Positions 10,154-17,548 of a stretch of 64,000 bases of DNA are shown piece after piece; position 1 is the stretch's first letter, and the number at the start of each line of letters is the position of its first letter. Made by a program: the position numbers and the translations under genes. The notes below the pieces were generated by a model. That model saw nothing but the letters and a program-made list of their open reading frames with translations, did not search any database and had not been told where the DNA came from. Source of the stretch: an uncultured Sulfitobacter sp. (GTDB lineage: Bacteria; Pseudomonadota; Alphaproteobacteria; Rhodobacterales; Rhodobacteraceae); contig CANMXJ010000016.1 of NCBI GenBank assembly GCA_947501805.1, positions 1 to 64,000 on the forward strand, written 5' to 3'.

Positions 10154-10504
10154 TCAGGGGTCAGCTCGAAGGTCGGTTGGACCGTCGATGTGTTTGAGCA
10201 AGAGATCAAACCGCTGAATGACCAGATCCACCGCGCGCCGCTTTGCGTCCGCATCGTCGGTGAACGTACCGGTGCGGACATAGCCTTGGAAATGAACGAG
10301 ATCGCCGGGGGTGAGGTGTTCTACAAGTTCCGTTCGAAGGCTGTCTTTGAAACAAACAATGGTGTTCCATGCCGGCCGTTCCGGGCTGCGCGGCAGGGAC
10401 TTCTGGCTGTCTAGAGTGTGAAAGACCGTCAGGACAAGCGCCTTTTCGTAAGGTTTGATGGTGCCGATGCGCACGATTGCATCCCATGTAAAGGAGCCGC
10501 TCAT
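10154..10504 (-). CDS. Single-stranded DNA-binding protein-like (OB fold)
   Basis: 'SGSFTWDAIVRIGTIKPYEKALVLTVFHT...WNTIVCFKDSL...GDLVHFQGYVRTGTFTDD'. Confidence 0.7.
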   Translation of the reverse strand: MSGSFTWDAIVRIGTIKPYEKALVLTVFHTLDSQKSLPRSPERPAWNTIVCFKDSLRTELVEHLTPGDLVHFQGYVRTGTFTDDADAKRRAVDLVIQRFDLLLKHIDGPTDLRADP

Positions 10505-10530
10505 CGCTCATGCCTCCGCAATCGTGCGCA

Positions 10531-10965
10531 TCACCGGCACCAGGGCGACGGTCCGCGCTGTCCGAAAGGTTCTGCAAGCCCGGTCGCTAACATGACAGGC
10601 CCAATCTCCCCTTCTCGGACCCAGATTCGCGCAAGATGGCGGCCATATTGGTCCTGCCCCTCATAGGCGATCTGGACCAAGCCGGTGTTGAGGAGCCGGG
10701 TGAGCTCGATTGTTGCGGATTGCGCTAGCTGCCGTTCATTGAGGCAATACCCTTCAACCTCTGGCGCATCGATACCAAGCAGGCGAATTTTAGTCCCCTG
10801 ATACCAGAACGTATCACCGTCAACGACGCAGGTGACGCGGCGCTCGTCGAGGCGACATTCTTGCCAGAGCACGTTGCCATTTTCCGCTATGGCCGAGACA
10901 GGTCTGATCAGGCCCACCACAAGCAAGACCGCCATCGCCCACGCGCATGTCACGCCCTTTTGCAT
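10531..10965 (-). CDS. Thermonuclease (SNase-like) family protein with signal peptide
   Basis: 'CVVDGDTFWYQGTKIRLLGIDAPEV...GRHLARIWV' SNase motifs; hydrophobic N-terminus. Confidence 0.9.
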   Translation of the reverse strand: MQKGVTCAWAMAVLLVVGLIRPVSAIAENGNVLWQECRLDERRVTCVVDGDTFWYQGTKIRLLGIDAPEVEGYCLNERQLAQSATIELTRLLNTGLVQIAYEGQDQYGRHLARIWVREGEIGPVMLATGLAEPFGQRGPSPWCR

Positions 10966-11399
10966 TCCGGCCGGAGCTCATAGAGATACTGGAAATCCGA
11001 TAGGTGTCCATCTTGATGAAACGCGCCGTACACATCGGGCCCGTCGCCAATATCGCCGCTCAAAGTGCGTATGTAATCTTCGATACGGTCGCGATAACCC
11101 GGATCATCAACTGTATAGGGGAACGGTTCGGCTGCAACGACACGGCAATCCTGGACCGCAACGATGTACCACCCCGTGGTGCGGAAATCGAAGGCTTCGA
11201 TCTCGGCCTTGCTTAGGTGCTTTGTGATCAGTGGCTGACAGAGGTCTTTATCGACGGGCAGAGATGCGCGCGCATGAATGCTGATGACTTTCTGGCGGGA
11301 GCGTAGCCGGTTGGCGAGCATGAAGATGAGGTCGTCGTAACGATCCTCGTCGAGTGCTCGCAGCAGGCTTTCCTTGAAACTATTGTCGAGGCGCTTCAC
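10950..11399 (-). CDS. Hypothetical plasmid protein
   Basis: Coherent ORF overlapping the TNase gene; downstream of operator copy 2. Confidence 0.6.
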   Translation of the reverse strand: MKRLDNSFKESLLRALDEDRYDDLIFMLANRLRSRQKVISIHARASLPVDKDLCQPLITKHLSKAEIEAFDFRTTGWYIVAVQDCRVVAAEPFPYTVDDPGYRDRIEDYIRTLSGDIGDGPDVYGAFHQDGHLSDFQYLYELRPECKRA

Positions 11400-11429
11400 A
11401 TCACCGCTCCTCAGAAATCAGGCTCTTAT

Positions 11430-11447
11430 ATCGTAATATATACCGAT
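11430..11447. promoter_or_regulatory. Near-palindromic 18-bp operator-like site, copy 2
   Basis: ATCGTAATATATACCGAT, 16/18 match to copy 1; just upstream of the 11399 start. Confidence 0.6.
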
Positions 11448-11516
11448 ATTTACGCGAGCTGTCCTGCGCCAATGTAAAGACCGTACTATCATAGCGTGTA
11501 TCCGCCGATTGTACGC

Positions 11517-11726
11517 TCAAGCTTTGATGAACAGCTCGCCCCGGTCTTTTACACAAGTGAACAGCTCGTCCTGAAGATATATCCGGAAGACGTCATCGGA
11601 CAAAGTCAGCTCATTGGACCTGAGATAGTCCGCCAGCTGGGTGAAGGCGTGCTCGGCGTCACCATTTCGCAGCGCTTGTGCGATGCTCTCGAGTGCGCTG
11701 TCACTGATAAATTCCGCCTGCGTCAT
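11517..11726 (-). CDS. Small hypothetical protein
   Basis: 'MTQAEFISDSALESIAQALRNGDAEHAFTQLADYLRSNELTLSDDVFRIYLQDELFTC...' with SD GAGGAGG upstream. Confidence 0.55.
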   Translation of the reverse strand: MTQAEFISDSALESIAQALRNGDAEHAFTQLADYLRSNELTLSDDVFRIYLQDELFTCVKDRGELFIKA

Positions 11727-11755
11727 GTCATGCCTCCTCAGAGTTGAGGCATGAC
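11727..11755 (-). promoter_or_regulatory. Perfect 10-bp hairpin sequestering the SD of the 11517-11726 gene
   Basis: GTCATGCCTC-ctcagagtt-GAGGCATGAC (+ strand); on the minus strand GAGGAGG falls at the loop/stem junction, immediately before the ATG. Confidence 0.6.
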
Positions 11756-11767
11756 CCAAGCCGGGTG

Positions 11768-11879
11768 TTAGAAACCTTCCGTAAGAAAGGCGCGCCGCTT
11801 TTAGGCGCGAGCGCCCTGTACATGGCAAACGCCACCCGGCCGCTAAGGCCGTTTGGAGTTCTTACGGAGAGGTTTCTAA
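11768..11879. repeat. Long inverted repeat (20-bp arms) enclosing about 70 nt
   Basis: TTAGAAACCTTCCGTAAGAA (11768-11787) vs TTCTTACGGAGAGGTTTCTAA (11859-11879); differ by one inserted base. Confidence 0.8.
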
Positions 11880-12002
11880 GCCTCACGCCCCGTATGCGGA
11901 GCGCGATTGCCTTATGCGCCCGAAGGGGACGCAATGCAATGAAAACAACGTCGCGACCCCTCATCGAATGCAGAAACGCTGCACCGTTTCCGGCGCAGGG
12001 TT

Positions 12003-12020
12003 CTCGTTACATATAGCGAT
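12003..12020. promoter_or_regulatory. Near-palindromic 18-bp operator-like site, copy 3
   Basis: CTCGTTACATATAGCGAT, 16/18 match to copy 1. Confidence 0.55.
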
Positions 12021-12542
12021 ATCGATGTACGGACTTGCACCGATGGCGTGTTGCCAAGGTTTGGCGCGCGCGATCGTTACCGGATGGCGAAGACTGCGTC
12101 AGCAGGCTTCGGGAGCGCAGCGAGTAGAGCGCGGCCGGAACGGCGCGCAATTCCTCATTTCCAAAACGGACACAACCTCAGACGACGACAACCCAATACC
12201 TTCCATCAAACCAGCTGATCTCGTCGCTTGACTGTATTCAGCCGAAGGTGCCACTGATAAAAAAAGGTGTGTGCAGAGCTGCGCCGCTTCGCACCAAGGA
12301 CCGTATCATCAGGCGCCAGCAAGACTCAAAGCTGCCGCAAGAGGCATGCAACCGTTATGGAAATGACCATAATTTATGAACTTATGAGCAACGACCTGGC
12401 TGTCAAACAGCCGTGCCAACAAAAAAAGATGGTTGATCCGGACTCCTGATGTCTATGCCGTTTCCAGTTTCTAAATTCGGCAGAACCAGTCTGGGTGATG
12501 ATAACTAGGAAGTATCATTACCGGGTTTTGCGACGGAACAAA

Positions 12543-12573
12543 CCTAGCAAAACCTTAGCAGTTTTGCCCTAGG
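12543..12573 (-). terminator. Putative terminator downstream of the cupin gene
   Basis: CCTAGCAAAAC-cttagca-GTTTTGccCTAGG hairpin; minus-strand tail TTTGTT. Confidence 0.45.
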
Positions 12574-12690
12574 ATTTTGGCCAAGCTAAGTAGCTGACAA
12601 TCGGCTGTCTGCAGCGTTTCTGGCGCATACGTTGTGGTCGAAATTCACTACTCATTGTACGAAACTTTGCGGATACTCGACCTCCAGCGC

Positions 12691-13086
12691 CTACTCAGTT
12701 GTCCGTCCGTCAAAATGCTCGTGAGACGCCTCGGCATCCGCCTTGGTCTCGTGAATAGTGCCTTCAAGATGCTCTGGTGGACCGTAAATCGTGTAGAGCC
12801 GCAGTGTTTCCGATCCTGAGTTGACGACGTTGTGCTTTGCGCCCGCCGGAACGATAACGCCGTCATCGGCCTTAACTTGGTTGGCGGCACCATCGATCCA
12901 GACTTCGCCATTGCCTTGTTCGAAGCGGAAAAACTGATCACGATCCTCGTGTATTTCTTCGCCAATATCCTCGCCCGGCTGGATCGCCATCAACACCAGT
13001 TGAATGTTCTGACCTGTGTAGAGAACTTGGCGGAAGTTGTCGTTTTCCTCGGTCAGTTTTTCTATGTTTTCTGCAAAACCTTTCAT
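12691..13086 (-). CDS. Cupin domain protein
   Basis: 'LMAIQPGEDIGEEIHEDRDQFFRFEQGNGEVWIDG...VIVPAGAKHNVVNSG' cupin motifs. Confidence 0.9.
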   Translation of the reverse strand: MKGFAENIEKLTEENDNFRQVLYTGQNIQLVLMAIQPGEDIGEEIHEDRDQFFRFEQGNGEVWIDGAANQVKADDGVIVPAGAKHNVVNSGSETLRLYTIYGPPEHLEGTIHETKADAEASHEHFDGRTTE

Positions 13087-13190
13087 TAGAGAGTCTCCTG
13101 TTAAGTGATTAGTTTCATTATTTAGACGTTGTTAGCCCCTCACGGTTGCGAAGGAAAAATGCCGCAATTGTCTCGCCTTTAGCAAACAGA

Positions 13191-13604
13191 TCAAGCCTCG
13201 CTTTCAGACCTAGGGTACCTGTCGATGTGTTTCCAGGCCACAACGGAAATCGCCGCCCAAACACCAGTTCGCAGGATCATTGCCCCGCCGGTGCGCATCT
13301 CGAATGCGCCACCTTGCGCCATGTGTAGCCCGAAGGCCAGCATCACCAGAAACGTGGTGGCAAGAATACCAATTGATACCCAGACCGCCGGAGAGTGCCG
13401 TAGAAACAACCCGATCCCGGCAACGATATACGCGAACCCCGCTAAAAAGTTGAACCAAAGCACGAAGGGCACCGCATTGCCGACCGCCGCGCGCGCTTCG
13501 TTTGATCCGAAAAGCGCCCGGCCACCGGACAAGACCGTCAACAGTCCGAAAACAATTGCCACACCTGACGCTATCAACAGGCTGGTTTTTCGATTGGTGC
13601 TCAT
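13191..13604 (-). CDS. Small multi-pass membrane protein
   Basis: Four hydrophobic segments; paralogous remnant at 22984-23214. Confidence 0.7.
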   Translation of the reverse strand: MSTNRKTSLLIASGVAIVFGLLTVLSGGRALFGSNEARAAVGNAVPFVLWFNFLAGFAYIVAGIGLFLRHSPAVWVSIGILATTFLVMLAFGLHMAQGGAFEMRTGGAMILRTGVWAAISVVAWKHIDRYPRSESEA

Positions 13605-13647
13605 TTGCTTTCTCCTTTGATGTGCCGCGCCCAGAAATGGCTATGTC

Positions 13648-15555
13648 CTACTTCTGAAACACATATGTCCCCGGTGCATCGGCTATGGCTGCATAGCCCG
13701 CCTTTGGGGCGCCCATTGCAGGCGGCTTGGTCGTTGCGCCTGAACGATCGTCCAGCCACGCTACCCAAGCTTCCCACCACGACCCGTCCTGTGTCTCGGT
13801 TTCCGCCACCCAGGCTTGCGGGTCGATATAGCGATCCATCACACCCTTCGTCTTGATCCGGTACGACCTGCGCGGGTGGCCCGGTTCGCTTACTATGCCT
13901 GCGTTATGCCCACCGCTTGTCAGCGCAAAGGTCACTTCCGTATCGGTCAATGCCTCGATCTTGAAAACCGAAGACCAGGGCGCGACGTGGTCCTTGAGGG
14001 TGCCGACAGCAAAGATCGGCGCGCGAACATCAGACAAGGCGACAGGGCGGCCGTCAATTTCAAAGCGCCCTTCTGCCAGATCGTTGTTAAGGTAAAGCTT
14101 TCGCAGATATTCGGAATGCATGGCATAAGGCATGCGCGTGCCGTCCGCGTTCCAGGCCATGAGGTCGTTCTCAAACGGTTGCTCGCCCTTCAGATAGTTC
14201 TGGGTCACGCGAGACCAAAGCAGGTCGTTTGAGCGCAACATCTGGAACGCTCCGGCCATCTGCGTGGTGTCGAGATAGCCTTGTTTCCACATGACGCTGT
14301 CCAGGAAGGAAAGCTGGCTCTCATTGATGAAAAGCTGCAATTCTCCGGGTTCGGTGAAATCGACCTGACTGGCCAAAAGAGACAGTGATGCGAATGGATC
14401 ATCCTTGCCCCGGGCAATCGCGGCCGCCGCAATGGTCAACAGGGTCCCGCCTAGGCAATAGCCGGTGGCGTGGATTTTCTGGTCCGGAATGATCGCCTTG
14501 ATCGCGTCGAGCGAAGCCATCACACCCAGTTGGCGATAATCTTCCATGGTCAGGTCGCGATCGCCTGCATCGGGATTCTTCCACGAAATCATGAAGACGG
14601 TGTATCCCTGACCCACGAGATACTTCACCAGCGAGTTCTGAGGTGAGAGGTCGAGGATGTAGTATTTCATAATCCAAGCAGGAACGATCAGGATCGGCTC
14701 GGGGTGTACCGTCTCTGTTTGGGGGGCATACTGAATGAGCTCGATCAACTGATTGCGATAGACGACCTCTCCTTTCGTCACCGCGACGTCCCGCCCCGGC
14801 TGGAAATCTGCGGTGCCATTGGCGGATGCGTCAGCCATCATCCGCTGCATGTCTTTTGCTAAATTCTGCGCACCCCGAACCAAATTCTGGCCGGCGTCTT
14901 CGCGGGTCCGTTGCTGTATCTCGGGGTTGGTGGGCAGGAAATTGGACGGCGAGACCGTATCAAGAAGCTGCCGCACCAGAAATTGCAGTTGGCGTTCGTG
15001 CTCGGCCGTGACGCCCGGAACGCCGGTGACCGCATTGTGCCACCATTGCTGCTGAAGCAGGAAGCCCTGATAAATCATGTTGAACGGCGGCAACTGCCAA
15101 GCGTCACCGCTGAACCGATTATCTTGCGGTAACGGTTCAATGCAAGGCTCGGTCTTATTGGTCGAATTGGCACAGGTGGTCGCAAACCGGACATGCCGAC
15201 GGACTTTGTCGACCGCCTTTTCGGTGAGTTGCAAGCGTTTGCCTGGCGCGGCGACAATATGCGTGGCCCAGTCGAACCATGCGCCCATCACTGCAGCTGG
15301 GGACAGCCCATGAGTGAAGCGGGCAATGGACGCACTAGCGGCATGATCAAGGGTTTCATAGACGACGGACATCGCATCAGCATCTTGCGGAGCTTTCGTC
15401 ATTGCCAAAGTCTTCGCCTTCGCATCCCGCCCGTCAGGTTCACGTGCAGGGGGCAGAGGCTGGTCTGCGCCGCGACGTACCTCCATTGTGCCAGCCCCAT
15501 TCCTGGGACCACCCTCGCGCAGCGACACCACTGTATCCTTGCTCGTGCTATCCAT
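13648..15555 (-). CDS. phaC: Poly(3-hydroxyalkanoate) synthase, class I-like
   Basis: 'PLPQDNRFSGDAWQLPPFNMIYQGFLL', lipase-like box 'HATGYCLGGTLL', 'WKNPDAGDRDLTMEDY'. Confidence 0.9.
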   Translation of the reverse strand: MDSTSKDTVVSLREGGPRNGAGTMEVRRGADQPLPPAREPDGRDAKAKTLAMTKAPQDADAMSVVYETLDHAASASIARFTHGLSPAAVMGAWFDWATHIVAAPGKRLQLTEKAVDKVRRHVRFATTCANSTNKTEPCIEPLPQDNRFSGDAWQLPPFNMIYQGFLLQQQWWHNAVTGVPGVTAEHERQLQFLVRQLLDTVSPSNFLPTNPEIQQRTREDAGQNLVRGAQNLAKDMQRMMADASANGTADFQPGRDVAVTKGEVVYRNQLIELIQYAPQTETVHPEPILIVPAWIMKYYILDLSPQNSLVKYLVGQGYTVFMISWKNPDAGDRDLTMEDYRQLGVMASLDAIKAIIPDQKIHATGYCLGGTLLTIAAAAIARGKDDPFASLSLLASQVDFTEPGELQLFINESQLSFLDSVMWKQGYLDTTQMAGAFQMLRSNDLLWSRVTQNYLKGEQPFENDLMAWNADGTRMPYAMHSEYLRKLYLNNDLAEGRFEIDGRPVALSDVRAPIFAVGTLKDHVAPWSSVFKIEALTDTEVTFALTSGGHNAGIVSEPGHPRRSYRIKTKGVMDRYIDPQAWVAETETQDGSWWEAWVAWLDDRSGATTKPPAMGAPKAGYAAIADAPGTYVFQK

Positions 15556-15643
15556 GAATCAAGCCTCCTTAGCGTGCTTCGGAACGGTTTTGACAAAGAT
15601 TCGAGCCCGAACCGCACATTGTGACAGAATCGTCTAGCTACCA

Positions 15644-15665
15644 AGATAGTAATTAGTTACTATCT
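15644..15665. promoter_or_regulatory. Perfect inverted repeat, probable TetR operator
   Basis: AGATAGTAA-ttag-TTACTATCT between divergent phaC and the smORF/tetR operon. Confidence 0.65.
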
Positions 15666-15729
15666 AAATACAAGTCATGCTGAAACGTGTAGCGGAAGTT
15701 CACCTAACAGCAGCCAAAGGAGATTCATC

Positions 15730-15849
15730 ATGTTCACCGGCAAGTCCAATGACGCGTCACCGATCTTTGTCTTCGGCGGTGAGTTATCGATGGTCCTAGC
15801 CATGGGATGGCTCACTTTCGCGGCTTGGCAATTGGAGATAAACCCATGA
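15730..15849 (+). CDS. 39-aa small membrane protein overlapping tetR
   Basis: MFTGKSNDASPIFVFGGELSMVLAMGWLTFAAWQLEINP*; RBS AAAGGAG; its TGA overlaps the tetR ATG (ATGA). Confidence 0.55.
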   Translation: MFTGKSNDASPIFVFGGELSMVLAMGWLTFAAWQLEINP

Positions 15850-16490
15850 ACGCAAGCCCTCAGCCAAAGAAACTTCCTGCAGACGAACGGCGCAACGTCA
15901 CGGTCGAAGCAGTTGTCGAACTTGCTGCCACGACGAACCCCGCCGAAATCACGACAGCCGCAATTGCCAAGCACATGAACCTGACCCAAGGTGCGTTGTT
16001 TCGTCATTTCCCTAACAAGGAAGCCATCTGGCAAGCTGTAATGAAATGGGTGGGCGAACGTCTCATGGCACGGATCGAAAAGGCGGCTGAAGGGATCAGT
16101 TCGCCGCTGGAGTCGCTCCAAGCGATGTTTCTTGCCCATGTCTGCTTTGTTGCGGACCATCCCGGCGCACCGCGCATGTTGTACGGCGAGCTACAGGGGG
16201 CGAAAGCAACACCGGCAAAACGGCTCGCGAGCCAGATGATGAAACAATATGCGGCGCGGGTGAACTACCTGATCGAAGCCGGAAAAACGCAGGGCGAACT
16301 GCATCCCGAATTGGACAACGAAGCCGCTGCAACGTTATTTATCGGCACGATTCAGGGGCTTGTCATGCAGTCCCTGATCGCGGGCGACATGGAACGGATG
16401 CGCACCGACGCGCCGCGCGTCTTTGCGATTTATCAACGCGGCATCGCATCGTCTCATGTAGCGAAGAATGATACAAAGGGAGTTTCCTAG
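15846..16490 (+). CDS. TetR/AcrR family transcriptional regulator
   Basis: 'ITTAAIAKHMNLTQGALFRHFPNKEAIWQAVM' TetR HTH. Confidence 0.9.
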   Translation: MNASPQPKKLPADERRNVTVEAVVELAATTNPAEITTAAIAKHMNLTQGALFRHFPNKEAIWQAVMKWVGERLMARIEKAAEGISSPLESLQAMFLAHVCFVADHPGAPRMLYGELQGAKATPAKRLASQMMKQYAARVNYLIEAGKTQGELHPELDNEAAATLFIGTIQGLVMQSLIAGDMERMRTDAPRVFAIYQRGIASSHVAKNDTKGVS

Positions 16491-16492
16491 TC

Positions 16493-17548
16493 ATGTCACG
16501 AAAAGTGTCCATTGTTCTTGTTCTAGCGGTGCTTGCGGCGTTTTTAGGCTACGCAGCCTGGAAGGTCCTTTTGGCACCGAGCGACCTGCCGCCGGAAGGC
16601 TTCGCACGCGGCAATGGTCGGATCGAGGCGGATTTGATCGACATCTCGACGCGCCTGACCGGTCGTGTCGCCGAAATCGCGGTGCGTGAGGGCGATCTGG
16701 TGCAGCTCGGCGACCTGCTTGCCGTTATGGATACCAGCGAGTTGGAGGCACAAAAAATGCGGGCTCAAGCCGCCGTTGCAAGTGCGCAAGCCGCCGTTGC
16801 GGTTGCTGCAGCAGGCGTGACGCAAGCCGAGGCGAGCCTTGCCCTGTCACAGAGCGAATTGGCCCGAACCGAAACGCTGAGCGAGCGTGGTGTGGTCTCG
16901 GGTGAGGAACTGGATATCAGACGCACCGAGGCACAACTGGCCGAGGCGGGTCTGGCTGCAGCGCGCGCGGGCGTCGTTGCAAAACAACGCGCCGTGGACG
17001 CCGAAAACGCTGCCCTTCGCGAAATTGAGGCACGGATCGCCGATAGCACGCTTTACGCATCGGCGGCGGGGCGTGTCCTCTACCGGCTGGCACAGCCTGG
17101 AGAAGTTCTCGGTAGCGGTGGCAAGGTGCTGACACTCGTCAGCCTTGGCGAGGTCTATATGGAGTTCTTTCTGCCCGCCAGCGCCGCGCCACGGGTGCGA
17201 CTGGGTGACGAGGCGCGTATCGTCGTCGATGTCAGACCCGATGTCGCGATCCCTGCCGTTGTCAGTTTTGTAGCACCCCAAGCGCAGTTCACGCCGAAGC
17301 AGGTTGAAACTATCGAAGAACGCGAAAGCCTGATGTTCCGCATTCGCGTCCGGATACCATCCGAATTGGTTTCTGCGCGGCTTTCCCAGATCAAGACTGG
17401 AGTGCGCGGTGTGGCTTGGGTGCGGCTGGTGGGATCGGATGGCGAGGTAATAGACTGGCCAGAGGGTTTGACACCCCCTGTTGCCACCGAACTGCCTGCT
17501 CCGCTTGACGGTACCGGATCAGATAAAGGGGATGCGGCCTCGCAATGA
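16493..17548 (+). CDS. HlyD-family periplasmic adaptor (YhiI/YbhG-like)
   Basis: Single N-terminal TM, lipoyl/coiled-coil pattern, adaptor C-term 'GVRGVAWVRL'. Confidence 0.9.
   Translation: MSRKVSIVLVLAVLAAFLGYAAWKVLLAPSDLPPEGFARGNGRIEADLIDISTRLTGRVAEIAVREGDLVQLGDLLAVMDTSELEAQKMRAQAAVASAQAAVAVAAAGVTQAEASLALSQSELARTETLSERGVVSGEELDIRRTEAQLAEAGLAAARAGVVAKQRAVDAENAALREIEARIADSTLYASAAGRVLYRLAQPGEVLGSGGKVLTLVSLGEVYMEFFLPASAAPRVRLGDEARIVVDVRPDVAIPAVVSFVAPQAQFTPKQVETIEERESLMFRIRVRIPSELVSARLSQIKTGVRGVAWVRLVGSDGEVIDWPEGLTPPVATELPAPLDGTGSDKGDAASQ

Noticed and set aside
12396-12418. GGCTGTcaaACAGCCGTGCC hairpin partly resembling the parS-like 16-mer
   Set aside because: Only about 10 bp shared, different arrangement; likely chance
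13824-13836. ATATAGCGAT 10-mer resembling the operator motif
   Set aside because: Inside phaC coding sequence and lacks the other half of the dyad
16760-16830. Imperfect GCCGTTGC-type repeats
   Set aside because: Alanine-rich coiled-coil coding region of the HlyD adaptor
16847-17281. Minus-strand ORF of 144 aa inside the HlyD gene
   Set aside because: Antisense to a clear HlyD-family CDS; composition is a high-GC shadow ORF
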